Positions 52,713 through 64,000 of a stretch of 64,000 bases of DNA are shown in pieces. The position numbers were made by a program, and so were the translations under genes. The notes under the pieces were generated by a model, which had not been told where the DNA came from, did no database searches, and was given only the letters and a program-made list of their open reading frames with translations. This DNA comes from Poteriospumella lacustris (Eukaryota > Sar > Chrysophyceae > Chromulinales > Dinobryaceae), in the NCBI GenBank assembly GCA_008000375.1, contig SMOI01000137.1:5413-69412 (forward strand). The letters run 5' to 3'. The stretch's first letter is position 1; each line of letters starts with the position of its first letter.

Positions 52713-54223
52713 ATGTCCAACCCTGAAAGCGAGAATTTAAAGCAGTATTGGGAAGGGGTTATCAAATTGGATCCTAATAATGCTGATGCCATCGCGTTTT
52801 TGGCAGTATGGCATTTGGAGAGACAAAGCTTTCAACAAGCTCGCAAATTTTACACACAATTAGCCAGTATACGACGATCGAATGCAGATGTTTGGCTGTG
52901 TTTGTGCATTTGCTGCGTTCTCAGTGATGACGTCAAGTCCGGTATTCATGCTCTGACTGAAGCTCGCAAAGTTGTGCGATCTCCGGTTGAAGAGGTCCGT
53001 CTCCGGTTTTGCTACGGTAAGAGAATGAACGAATGATTTTGCACGATGATTTGTCGTTTACTAGTGTCGATTTTTCAGCCCTTCTACTCGAGAAACAGAA
53101 AGATTATCCTGGAGCCATGGAAGGTTACACGTTGTGTTTGAACCAGTGCAGTTCCCTTTCCACAGCCATCAACGAAGAATCTAACGAAGCCCTGATCACT
53201 GAAATGGAGAAAAACCAGCGAATAGGGTTTTTAAAGGATATTAGAGGCGAAGTCATGTTGCGCATTGCCCTTTTAAAGAAAGATACTGGCTCTTTGGACC
53301 AATCAATGCAGCTCTGCAATACTATTGCCGTGGAATTCAATGATTCAATACGAGCCAATGCGCTATGCTTGAAGGGGCTTATTCACGAAGTAAAAGCCGA
53401 TTATCCAACGTCAGAGATCGTTTATCGATCAGTTTTGGGGATAAAGGGCGACCATTGTATTGCCTTGGAGCGTCTCGGTCGTGTCTATTTGCGCTATCGT
53501 GAGACTATCCCTGCCGCTGTGCAGTGCTTTTTCAAGGCCGTTGAGGTTAACCCATCAAATCATGTTGCCTGGTATCTGCTAGGGCGTTGCTATATGGCGA
53601 CGACTCAATATTCGGATGCCTGTGAAGCATACAATCGTTCCATCAATTTGAATCCGAACGATGCTCAAACGTGGTGCTCCCTGGGCGTTTTGTATTACGC
53701 GTATGGACAATATCGAGAAGCACTTGGAATGCTCGTCAAGGCCCTTAAGTTGAACCCGAAAATGGCCGATGCCTGGTATAATGTGGGGGCGTTGTATGAG
53801 ATGTGCGATCAACCTGAAGATGCCCAAATGGCGTATCAGAAAGCGAAAGAGCATGGACTTGGGGAGAGGTTTGCGAAGGCGGGTATTGGAATGAATCCCG
53901 TGAGTGGCAACTCGGCGAATCCATCCTCTTCCAGCGCAGCTGCGGCTGCTGCGCCACCTCCAGCGGGAGTAGCTACCACCGCTGTCAACGATGTTCCCGC
54001 CAGCAATTTGGGGGCAGCTGCGGCTGCGGTGCTCCAGCAGCAGCAACATCAATTGCAGCGTCAACAAATGTCGCAATCTCATCAGCAAATGCTTCAACAG
54101 GTACAAGAGCAAGTTGCGGCAGCTGCCGCAGCAGTCAGTAAGGTTGGGCAGGCATCATCTTCCGAAAACAACGAAGAACCCACCAACATGCTCGTGGACG
54201 ATGTGGACGGAGTTGATGGATAA
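52713..54223 (+). CDS. Cyc8/Ssn6-like TPR corepressor, two exons
   Basis: Exon 1 is 52713-53016 and exon 2 is 53079-54223 (62 nt intron, gtaaga...ttcag, split Ala codon), giving 482 residues. Tandem TPRs cover about residues 10-370. The repeats AWYLLGRCYMATTQYSDACE, WCSLGVLYYAYGQYREALGM and AWYNVGALYEMCDQPEDA are close to those of yeast Cyc8/Ssn6 and the related UTX TPRs. The C-terminus is Ala/Gln-rich (a Gln tract near 430-455), as in Cyc8. Cyc8 works with Tup1 to repress transcription by recruiting deacetylases. There is no JmjC domain, so UTX is excluded. It is about half the length of yeast Cyc8. Confidence 0.82.
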
Positions 54224-54370
54224 GGATTTGCAAATTAGAGGAATACCATCGATTATACATGTAATTTCAAAATACCGCATTTTGTCTTCAAAGTGGTGAG
54301 TTAGGTTTTATTACTTGTTGAATTATTGAACTATATATGTGGAGGTTCGCTGGATGATGGTACGAACATT

Positions 54371-54608
54371 TTACTTGGACAAACCGATTTCCTTCTTGAA
54401 GTTAGGAGTCAAGGCAGGGAAAGCCATCCAAACGCCTGTTAGTAAAGTAAAGGAGGTAAACAATTGAGCTCGAGATCACATTTGATCAAGCAAACGAGAA
54501 CATACCGAAAATGGCAGCCGGGAGGCCCCATTTGGCGACCTTGGGCACCTGTCGGAGAGCGAATTCACCGTAAGCGGTGGCAATCTTCGTGTACACAGGG
54601 GGGATCAT
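54371..54608 (-). CDS. 55-residue probable mitochondrial inner-membrane protein, two exons
   Basis: Exon 1 is 54506-54608 and exon 2 is 54371-54435 (70 nt intron, gtatgt...acag, split Gly codon). The protein starts MIPPVYTKIATAYGEF, then a basic stretch, one membrane segment (WGLPAAIFGVWMAFPAL) and a Lys-containing tail. Size and layout suit small respiratory-chain subunits; a distant resemblance to QCR10/UQCR11 (W-G-hydrophobic-G-V-W) is possible, but too weak to name it. Clean splicing of such a short frame supports a real gene. Confidence 0.6.
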
Positions 54609-54928
54609 GACGAAATCGAGATTTTGGAATGGGAAATGAGCTGTAGTATTTGTTGCTTTTCCTCTTCTTGTTCGATCTTCTCTCGTCATGACTGCTGTGC
54701 TGTCGTCGTTGCCGCTGCTGTCGTTGTTGCCACAACAGCCCGTTTGTGGTACTTGTACTTAGTATAGGTCTAAAGTACATCTTATGTATGTTTATCAAGA
54801 TACGTATTGTACAAGAAGAGATCGCACATTCAAAAGCGCGTGATCGAAGTCATACTTTCTTTGGCTACTTATTACGGATCACTTTTCCCAACCTTACTTC
54901 ATGGACAGGAGATTGTAGAATTGATACA
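54609..54928. promoter_or_regulatory. Divergent region upstream of APC1
   Basis: A 320 bp gap between the small membrane protein and APC1. Minus-strand CAACGACGACAGCAC-type sequence lies near 54690-54725. No defined element recognised. Confidence 0.35.
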
Positions 54929-57900
54929 ATGAGTGTTCTTGGAGCGGCTTGTGTCGAAGCAAACTTGGCCACCGATGAATTTCTCTGTGACCAAAGAGGT
55001 GGAGATGCTTGGCTGGTAGACAATGGACGCTTACACGATGACTACCTTACCATTGATGAAGTAAAATTGTCGGTGAATTGGTATAAAGCAACAGGCAGTG
55101 TACCCCTGGCATCGTACGTATTGCGAGCTGCACCACTGAGAGCTGTGTTCTGCGGGGTATCACTCTCGTCCTCTATCGTCAATGACTTTCAAGGCTCAGA
55201 GCTGGCTGTCGCCATCCTAACTTCCAGCAATATGATCCATATTTGTCTATCTTCCGGCGAACAACATGACTTCATGGTACCTTTCGGTGTGAAACACCTG
55301 ATATCAACACCAGAAGGCCTACTGCTCGAGAAGGTGGACAGCAATGGTGTGACCGATGACGATCACGTGATGTCGTATTCTTATTTATGCTTGCGTTCAG
55401 TCTATGAACCTTTGTCAACGGTAGAACTGAAGCAACAAAATGGGAACAGTATCGACAAATCGTATCGGATACAACGGGCCCATCATTCGTTGTTGTGTAT
55501 GACGTCTGAGCTGTTGGGGAAAATGGCACTGGTGCATGTAGTGGCTACGAAAAAGAAGAAACCGGCGTTTGTAGATCATCATCAAATGGTTAATCTATCT
55601 ATGATGTCCGGTTTCATGTCAGTGGATCGCTCCAATATATCTGAGACGTCGTCCAAGTCGTTGGAACGATTTCGAAGTGACAACAACCATAGCCGATTGT
55701 CCAATGGCAGCGGTGGTGGTGGTGGTAGCAGCAGTGGACCTGGAACGGCACCCACACGTATCATCAATGTAGGACTCACACGACAACGATCTCTCCCTCG
55801 TTCGAGTCCCAGTCCAACGAATATCCGTGTGGGTGGTGGTCGTGCCAGTTCACCCTTTGCGGATACCGCCGTGGGCGTATCGCAATATGCGGGAAACAAT
55901 ACGCTCCATAGCTTACTCGGGGTTCAACAGTTTACCAGTGCAACCAATCGTCATTTCCGAGAAAACAACAATCGTAGTCAAGAAGGGCGAGGAACTGGGA
56001 AAGTGACGACGACGCGGTCGTCTCCTCGGGCCTCCGCGGCGGAAGGAGAAGACGACAACGATGCAGAAGAAACGGAAGAAGATCTATTGGATTTTGACTT
56101 TCTCCATGCCAATACAGAGAGTCATGATATCATTCTGGGTGAAACCTGTGTGGGATTGTTATGGTGTGGTGGTTTGGATATGGAAACCCATGATTTCATT
56201 GCGTTACAAGTCGTGTTCGCACGACGTCCCTCCGCCGCAGGATCACCGTCGTCATCGTCGTCTTCGGTGTCGTCGTCGTTGTATTTCTATGTGATTACGA
56301 CGCCCTCGTGTCTGCAGCTCTTTCGTCTGGTTCAGGGAGGCAATGGGTCGGAAGAAATGGAGATGGTGAAGGTGCATGCGTGGAACGATGTCTTCCCGAT
56401 CTCGTCGATGGCGGTGGTACATGTCGCGCACGTGCACGACAATCCACACGCGATGAGCGTACCCATGGTCATCTGTGGAGGCAGTCAGGGGATCCAGGTA
56501 TGTTCGTTCGTTCTCCGTTTCGCCGCTGTGTGTTTCTTGTGGCGGTGGGTTTCGAGTCTTATGCGATGATTTGGATGTCTGTGTGTATGTGTGCCGATAG
56601 ATGTCGGTCGTAGGTGCAACGGTGTTTCAACCTTTCTCCTGGACCCAAACCCCCAGCCACAGTTCATCCTCACCTACGTTGTCATTACACGATGAAAACG
56701 ATGATTCCAAATGGCTCGATCATCTCATCGGGGGAACGAATGCGACGTCCTCGTCTCGTCGTATGGATGACGATGATGGAGCAGACGGAGAGGACGAGGA
56801 CGAGACGTATGTGACGACCACCGCGTCGTCGTCTTCGTTCTTCACGGTTCTCACCGCACAGGTACATTATTTTCAAAACCATGTCATGCGATTCTTATGC
56901 TTCATGCCTATGCTGATGCGGATGGTTGTCGTCTAATGTCCTGTGTAGCCTGCACGGAAGATCATCAAGGTACAGCTGTACAGTCACCTGGCCGCCGAGC
57001 AACCACCCACGACGATACCGTTGGTCCAAGATTTGATATTGGCGTGGAAGCAAGTCTGGTATCAAAGTACCGCCAATGGTACAGGATCATCAGCATCATC
57101 TGCAGTGGTATCGATGCCTGAAACGATTGCGATTTGGTTGGATTTGTTGTTGGTCAATGGATCGACGTGGTTGGTGGAAGATCTCATTTCGTTTGTGCTG
57201 GGTGCCTTTCGCGTCGTGGGGTTGGCGGTGAAACAAAAGCGTCCGTTCATGAAAGAACTGTTGACGACGGCACGTCAGTTGTTGTTACCGCCGACGACGA
57301 CGACGACCACCGCTGCTGTTGGTGGTGCGGTAGCTGCTACGACGGCAGAAGCAACGCCATCGCAGGTCATGACGGAGGACGTGCGGACATTGGTCCATAC
57401 GGGCATTCACCAGCTGTTATCGACGTATTTCGTACAGGGGTCGTCCTCGACCATCGCGCGGGCGATCCTCTTGTGGTGGAAACTGACGGATCTCCGTAAA
57501 GCGGGGGTGGTCACCATGTCTGCTGACCTAGGTCCCACCACCGCCACGACGTCGTTGTCCTCGTTTGATGCGATCTTTCTGAATCTCATCGCCGTAGCAC
57601 CGACCGTTGCCTTGTTTCCCTCGGTCCATGCCACGGAGGGGTCCCATCTCGCGCTGCGGTCCGCTACGATGACCACTACCACCTCCTCGACCGATGCCAA
57701 TGTGGGTTTACGGTTTTTACAGCTGTTACAGTCGCATTTCCAATTGTATCAAGCCACAACGACAACGACGGCTGGGCCAGGGTCAGGGGCAGGGGCAGGG
57801 GCTGCAGCCGCCACCACGATGGGCGGTCCGCCACCGCCACCGCCACTGACGTTTCAACACCCGTCCAGTCTCGTCCAAATCTTTCTGGAAGCGGTGTTTC

Positions 57901-60900
57901 TGAGTTATGATCGTGACACGTTGGACACCGTGACGTGGCAGAAGCTGTTGTCGGCGTTGTCGCCCGTCGTCTATCAGTTGTTGACGTTGGTGAGGGAGGA
58001 TTGCTTGGAACATGTCGATCCCACGTGGCCACCAGCGGTGCTCGCTTGGATTGGACGTACGGATTTATATGGTACGCTCTCTCGCCTTCCTCCTCTTTCT
58101 CTCTCGCGTGTGTGCTTACCGTGTGTATACGACGTCTGCCTGTGTCTGTGCCTTTGTGTACATAGCGAATGCGATGGCGTTGCCGTTACCCGCGACCGCC
58201 TTGGCCACCACCTCGACGATGAACAGCAGCGCCACGTCGTCGACCTCTGCCACCACCGCCTCGTCGACGACCCACAAAGACGAGAACCCCGGTGCCTTCG
58301 ACGAGGATGGCTTGGAAAGCTTGCAAGCGTCGTCGTTGTTACGGTTTCCGGAAGATACCCGGGTACGTGAAGTCTGTCGCATGTTACGATCGTCCAAGCC
58401 GGTGTACTTGAAAGTCGATCGTACGGCCGAGATCAACGACGTGGATTACCGCGCGAAATTGGTCGAGAAATTGAGTTGGTTGTTGCGTCGTTCGTTTGCG
58501 TGTTCGGTGGGGCGGGGGATGTTGACGATTTCGACGGCGGAGCCGTTGATGGCGGAGAAATTGCCCATTCCCCCGTTGTCGATTCAAGGACGCGTACCGC
58601 CCTTAAACTCGTTGATTGCGGCGGAGAATCTGGGTGAGAGTATCATTTGGCCCGAGTTCCACAACGGTACCGCGGCCGCGTTACGGGTGGGGCCCAGGAT
58701 ACAACAGGCGCTACGTCAACCCCCCACCGTCGTCGTCTCCTCATCGATGGATGCCACGCCAGCCGCTACCGCAACCCATTCCGCACAATACCAACAGCGC
58801 TTGCAAAGCATGCGTACCGTGACCCGCAATTGGATCATGTACAACAAGACCGCTTCCTTGTCGACCACCGCGGCGGCGGCGGCGTCTTCTGCGGGTGGTG
58901 AGGCCCTCGTGATGGCGTCCTCGCCGAGTACCAATGCCCACGCGGGGTTTTTGTTTGGATTGGGGTTGTTTGGTCATTTGCAGGTGCTCACCATCACCGA
59001 CATCTGCGATTACTTGACCCAGGGCCATGAACCCACCACAATTGCGGTGTTAATCGGTGTTTCCATCTCGAAAATGGCCACGGCGGATGCCATGGTCGCG
59101 AAAACGTTGTTTTTGCATCTGCCGTCGTTGATTCCGACCCCGCATTGGGGCATTGAAATCTCTCCGACGGTGCAATGTGCGGCGTTGGTGGGCATTGGCT
59201 TCCTGTTTACACGGTCGTGTAATCGCTTGATGATCCAGTTTCTGTTGGAGGAATTGTTTCGTAAACCGACGTCGGATCGATGTGAATGTCGTGAATCCTT
59301 GTCGCTCTGTGCCGCCTGGTCCTTGGCCATGATTGCGTTGCCACGATTGACCAAGGTGCGGTCTACCCATCACCATCATCATCGTTCTTCCAAGCCAACG
59401 ACGACGACCACGACGAGCGATAGCGAACGTCCTGCGACCGACGCGACGAGTCGTCACCCATCGTCGTCGCGGCGTCAGCAGCAGCCGCAGCAGGCGGCGG
59501 CGGCGGCCACGGAATGTATCACGTCGATTCACGATGAATTGGCGGACATGAAGATCGAAGATCGATTGTTCCATTTGATTGAAGGTGGCAAACGACCCTC
59601 CGATCTACTGATGTTCGCGTCGTCGGGGGCGTCAGCGTCATCTTCTTCTTCTTCCTCGTCCTCGTCCGGTGCCACGCCGTTGATGGGGGCCGCCGATGCC
59701 AACGCGAAAAGCTCGCGTATCTTGGAAGGGGATTTGTTGAATGTAGACGTCACCTCTCCCGGGGCGACGTTGGCGTTGGGGCTGTTGTACCAGCGCAGCC
59801 ACGACGACAAGGTCTTACGTCGATTGGAGTTGCCGAAAACGATGTTGGCCTTGGATGGTACCCGTCCCGATCATCTGTTTTACCGTTGCGTCGCCCGGGT
59901 GTTGATTCAGTGGGACGCGGTACAACCGTCGTTGGCCTGGATGGAAGCACAATTGCCACCCGTCTTGGCATCGGCCCGGCAAGAGCACGTACGCCAACAA
60001 CAGCAACAAGCGGCGGTACGTGGACGCGCGTTCATGAATCCGTCGGCATCAACAACAGCCACAGCCACAGCAACGGCGGGGTCGTCTACCACTGCCGCAG
60101 GTGCAGCCGAGACGAACGAAGACGAAGCGTCCACCGATTCGACGGCTGACAGCCACCGCCACGCTGCCTCCGCCGCCACCGCTTCCGCTACCACCACCGC
60201 TGGGACACGTAAATACGTCGGACCCTACGGCAGCAGTCGTCGCCATCAAAACCAATTAGACCCCAAAGTGACGTTGACCCTGATTATCAATATCTATGCC
60301 GGCTTAGCGCAGGGACTCGGTCTCGTGTATGCGGGTACCTTTGATGAACGTGTGAAGGCATTGTTGTTGGAACGATTGCAATGGTTGCAAAGGTAACGAC
60401 GGCGTATACGGGGCGGCAACTGTTCCGTCCTCAAAAACGTCACTATTCGATGTGTGTAACGTGTATAACGTGTGTGATGTGTGTGTATTGTATTGCCGAT
60501 ACAGTTTGCGGGAGAACAAGACGAAGGAGAACTTCTGCACCAACAAGATGACGAAATACACGGTGGAATCCGCCATGGGATCGACGAGTTTGGCCTTGGC
60601 CTGTGTCATGGCGGGCAGTGGGGATTTGGATTGTTTGCGTCTCTTTCGCATGCTGCGGTGGAAAGTGGATGTGGAACAAACGTATGGGTCGCATATGGTG
60701 TACGGCATGGCCATTGGTACGTATGAGAGTCTTGTCTATAGTGGTGTGTATGTGTGTTGACGTTGATGGATGGATGGATGGATGGCTGTGTGTGTATGTC
60801 TTTGTTGTGTATAGGAATGCTCTTCTTGGGCGGCGGTAAATACTCGTTGAAACGTGACCCGGTCTCCGTCGCTTGTCTGTTGATGTCCATGCTCCCACGG

Positions 60901-61689
60901 TATCCCAATCGCACCACCGATCAACAAACCCATTTGCAAGCGTTACGTCATTTGTACGTCTTGGCGGTGGAACCGCGTGTCTTACAAACGATTGATGTGA
61001 GCACGGGTGTACCCGTGAGTGTGGATTTGGAATTGGAATTGGTCGATGGACGTATGGTGACCGCCCAAGCGCCGGGATTGTTACCCGAATTGTTGTCGAT
61101 TCATCGTATTTCAGTGAAAGAGCAACAACGACAGCAGAACAATGTCCAGTTCTATCCCTGTTCGATGGATTTGCAGTATTTGATGGGTCAACACGGTCTC
61201 AATCATCATCAGCAGCCAGCGCATCAACCAGCGACGACGAATCCACATCCGACGACACCTGGGTTCTCCGGTGGCACCGAGGCGGAACAGGAATCACTGC
61301 TATATCTTCGTCGACAGGTCGCTTCACCGCAATCGCCATGGAAAGCTTGGGCCGCGGCACAGCAATCCCACGGGGATGTGGCATTGATGCACCATTGTAC
61401 GTTGTTACCCCCGTTGTATGTGAAAGTGAAACCGTCCACGGCAATCGTGTCGTCGGAGGAGACGGTGAACACGACCAACGAGGCAAATGCCGACCGCGCC
61501 AAGGCGCTGTCGTTTTTACTGCAGCGTGTCTTTGCCGCCCCACCAGAGGTACCATTGACTGCTCAACCGGGTATCCCTTCCCCAGAACTGGTAGAAAATG
61601 TCAAGGAAAGTACGTACTCGGCGTTATTGAAGCAGCTCTGGCAGTATCCCAATGTACAACAAGCTTTCTTGTCAGCGATGGGAAACTAA
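54929..61689 (+). CDS. APC1: Anaphase-promoting complex subunit 1 (APC1), six exons
   Basis: Exons 54929-56497, 56601-56861, 56949-58071, 58166-60392, 60505-60716 and 60815-61689 join in frame to 2088 residues; introns are 87-112 nt. APC1 is the largest scaffold of the APC/C ubiquitin ligase. The N-terminal beta-propeller is marked by MIHICLSSGEQHDFMVPFGV and STPEGLLLEK. The proteasome/cyclosome repeat region starts near residue 1245 (FLFGLGLFGHLQ, VQCAALVGIGFLF) and continues in exon 5 (ALACVMAGSGDLDCLRLFR) and exon 6 (GMLFLGGGKYSL, HLQALRHLYVLAVEPR), all close to animal APC1. Ser/Thr/His-rich inserts sit in the propeller and between PC repeats. The final 150 residues are less conserved. Confidence 0.93.
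60762..60784. repeat. GATG tetranucleotide repeat in APC1 intron 5
   Basis: About five and a half GATG units within the 98 nt intron 60717-60814. A simple microsatellite with probable length polymorphism. Confidence 0.75.
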
Positions 61690-62196
61690 CGGTAACTCCT
61701 GCTGGTCCCCATATGTAATCTTCGCGTAATCGTCTATTCATGTACTGTACTAGTATATGTTTTTTACGTAGAGTTTGTCGCTCGTCACTTAAGTAGGCAA
61801 TGTTTCACGAAAGATTGGTTTCTGTGGTCGTCTTTTGGGCCTTTGCCTTGTTCCCTCTCTTGACTCTTCTTGTACTACCAGCAGCAATCTTGGTAATCGA
61901 GGTCCAAAGGTGTATTGAGGGCTGCTGCCGGCAGGACCAAAGACCAAGGACCAAGGACCTAGGAGCAGGAGAAGCAGCAGCAGAATCAATAATGAAACGC
62001 CTTCACTAGCAGGATGACGACGACGACACGTTGCCGTCGAAAATTTTCGTCCGCCGGTTCGTCGTTGTGTGCTCTGCGGAGGTCGCTGGCGAGAAGGAAG
62101 TTGCTTTCTTTTCTTTCTTTTCCTTTTCGATGATGTTGATCCTATTCGAGACTCACACATTCAAGTACCCTCATTATAACAGTAGCAAAAGGAAAT
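61690..62196. other. Intergenic region between APC1 and UBA gene
   Basis: Contains an open frame at 61800-62009 (69 residues, hydrophobic start) that could be a small gene or chance; I do not support it. A CTTTCTTTTCTTTCTTTTCCTTTTC pyrimidine tract (about 62105-62129) lies about 70 bp before the UBA gene start and may be part of its promoter. Confidence 0.35.
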
Positions 62197-62688
62197 ATGT
62201 CGAGCACATTGACGGAAGAACAGAAGCGTGACCGTGTCCAACAAGTGGTTGGCATAGGATTCTCGGAAGAGCAAGCCGTGACGGCTTTGCAAATGGCAGA
62301 TTATGACGTCAACCGAGCTGCCGATCTGATTGTCCAAGGAGGTAAGCCATTATTAAAGCTGAACTGGAGGGTTAATCTCATCTCTTAATCTTGACGGCTT
62401 GTAGTTATTTATGAGAACGACAACGAGTTCGATCTAATTGCCACTGCGGAGCCGGAACCAAAGATTCGCAAACCAACTGTATTCAATTCGAGACAAACAA
62501 AGTCTTCGACGACATCCAGCGTTGGTTCGACAAGCAGTATTGATGGTGACGAGGTGGCGGAATACGAAGATTCTCGGATTTCTTCGTTGAAGGAGATGGG
62601 ATTCTCGGCACAAGAGGCTATTGACGCCCTTATTGCCTGCAATGATGATGTGAACGAAGCCCTTTCTCTACTTCTTTCCTCCAAATAA
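62197..62688 (+). CDS. Small protein with two UBA domains, two exons
   Basis: Exon 1 is 62197-62341 and exon 2 is 62405-62688 (63 nt intron, gtaagc...tgtag, split Val codon), giving 142 residues. UBA 1 (about 8-46) has VVGIGFSEEQAVTALQMADYDVNRAADLI; UBA 2 (about 100-140) has LKEMGFSAQEAIDALIACN and DVNEALSLLL. Both have the M/I-G-F turn that contacts ubiquitin. A Ser/Thr-rich linker joins them, and no UBL, UBX or catalytic domain is present, so it is likely a ubiquitin-binding adaptor or shuttle. Confidence 0.85.
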
Positions 62689-63379
62689 CTGTAGTTGTAG
62701 TCCAGTAGTAAAGAAGCTACAATGGCTCCATTGTGTTTTGTGTTTATTGAAGACTTTTGCAGCCTTTGAACATTTCCAATAAAAGACTCATTTACACCAT
62801 TTAGGCTGAATTTTGAGTACAGTTTCCCAAGAAACCTACTGTTGTTTATTCCTTTGCATTGATGAATGAACCCCTATAGTGTGAGGTTTTATGAACAGAA
62901 TCCTCTGACAAAATGCTGGTGCAAACAAAGGAGGCTCGCAGTTTTACCATTGTTTGATTACTTCAAGCTGAATTAAGGAAGACACAATGAGGAAGTGATC
63001 GATAGCTACATATCAATATCAAGAAAGATGCAATCAGGTGCAAAGATGACGATGATACGACAGACAGCGACATGATGATGATGACGACGACGACGAAGTG
63101 AGGACAGGAACTGAAAAAGAAAAGGACAGAAGTAACGAAGACGTGAAGAAGGAACTGGTGGGATTCAAATCAGTCCACAAAAACTTTGAGCATTACACGA
63201 GGAAGGAGTTGCCCTGGAAACGAAAGGTGTTTTTATCAATCATCCGATGGATGGTTGTTTCACACACACATGCATCAAAAGAAGGATTGCATGGCAACCC
63301 GCAATCCACATTGAGTCAAACAAGAAGATCGCTTTGAAACGAAGACAAGAGCGTTGATTTGATTGAAAAGAGGGTCAAG
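62689..63379. other. Intergenic region
   Basis: 3' flank of the UBA gene and presumed promoter of the last gene. A GATGATGATGATGACGACGACGACGAAG microsatellite lies around 63073-63100. No gene recognised. Confidence 0.4.
62778..62783 (+). terminator. AATAAA poly(A) signal candidate
   Basis: AATAAA 90 bp after the stop of the UBA gene, in AT-rich sequence. Usual spacing for a polyadenylation signal, though use of this motif in this organism is unproven. Confidence 0.4.
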
Positions 63380-64000
63380 ATGAGTGCAGATCAGAATCGT
63401 ATTGATCCGCAGCGCAAGCCATTGGCAAGACGACATTCTGCACTTCTCCGGTTGCGACAAAAACAATTTCAAGCCAATCCAGATTCCTCGCGTACGATGA
63501 TCGATGATTCATACTGTTCAGATGATTCCGCATTTCTTTCAGAAGAAGAGAATGAGCATCACATTCTTCTGCGACCTATGGTTGAAACATTAGCTTCGTG
63601 GGGTTTAGAAGCTCACATTGATGAAGCAGTCCACCTTATATTCCGCGAACCAAGTCCAGGCTATCATGGTTTGGCAGGTTTATCAGTGAGATCACTTGCA
63701 TCTTGGATTCATCATCGCCAATTTTTAACAGCTGTGGAGAAGCGTGTGTTGATCACGAATGTTGAACAAGATTCAATCGATGGAGACGTGTTCATGAGTA
63801 TTCTCGAATCAAAACGATATCACGTCTTGTACTCGCAACTTTCCATGTCTAGTACGTTGATTCTTGGTTTGCTGTGGGTGTTTTGGTCCTTCGACCTATC
63901 ATCCGGGGACTTGCATTGTCCTTCAAACCTGTCTTTGATCGGTAAGAGAGTCAACCCTCGCCCATACATTCTGCTCTGATGGTATTCCTCTAACCCTTTG
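63380..64000 (+). CDS. Unidentified protein, incomplete at window end
   Basis: Starts MSADQNRIDPQ, with a basic then acidic N-terminus and a conserved-looking core (about residues 65-145, MVETLASWGLEAHIDEAV through AVEKRVLITNVEQDSIDGD). No family recognised. The frame runs to a TGA at 63979, but a good donor (G|gtaaga at 63942) suggests that an exon ends at 63941 and the gene continues beyond the window. An alternative: the tag ending at 63852 is an acceptor, after which another frame reads a protein-like membrane segment (WFAVGVLVLRPIIRGLALS) up to the same donor; that would need a weak donor such as gtgttc at 63788. Confidence 0.5.

Noticed and set aside
61800-62009. Small open frame with a hydrophobic N-terminus between APC1 and the UBA gene
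   Set aside because: Short, with no conserved feature and a low-complexity second half; could be chance in a 500 bp gap.

Overview
The window is nuclear DNA of a microbial eukaryote. Coding genes follow the standard genetic code and are interrupted by short GT-AG introns: 22 could be placed, all 59-112 nt. Many proteins carry long Ser/Thr/Ala/Gly/Gln tracts, and the single-copy genes are core eukaryotic ones (CDC45, APC1, RNase P p29, an EP400/Eaf1-like scaffold, a Cyc8/Ssn6-like corepressor). Nothing here fixes the lineage. The gene style, the P-loop protein resembling the Crinkler/RHS class and a CRM-domain protein with a secretory-type leader would fit a stramenopile or a related protist, but that is inference.

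Layout. 0-24.2 kb is a conserved, gene-dense flank: METTL21/22-like methyltransferase (-), coiled-coil protein (+), CDC45 (-, 6 exons), a 2607-residue HSA/SANT chromatin protein (+), DUF924 protein (-), an integrin-alpha-like FG-GAP membrane protein (+) and a full-length ABCC/MRP transporter (+). 48.8-64 kb is a second conserved flank: a REV1-like protein lacking the polymerase core (+), RPP29/POP4 (-), Cyc8-like TPR protein (+), a 55-residue probable inner-membrane protein (-), APC1 (+, 6 exons), a two-UBA protein (+) and a gene cut by the window end.

Between them, 24.2-48.8 kb is an accessory, recombination-shaped island. It starts with a 1922 bp inverted repeat (242 bp spacer) whose arms each hold a complete tubby-like gene, arranged tail to tail. 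A tandem duplication of a 4.3 kb unit follows, each unit carrying a CRM-domain gene and an APC-superfamily permease. A 4 kb insert then holds a P-loop NTPase gene with a possible frame-broken N-terminal part and a divergent unknown gene. A third diverged permease and a fourth, inverted one complete the island. The duplicated permeases are mosaics of identical and diverged blocks, as expected from gene conversion.

Functionally the flanks are rich in replication, repair and cell-cycle genes (CDC45, REV1-like, APC1) and in chromatin/transcription genes (EP400-like, Cyc8-like). The most unusual single gene is the REV1-like protein: it keeps the BRCT, a ubiquitin-binding motif and a plausible C-terminal polymerase-docking domain, with no Y-family polymerase between them. 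The most unusual structure is the near-perfect tubby palindrome. Exon boundaries were assigned by reading-frame continuity and protein similarity, without transcript data.
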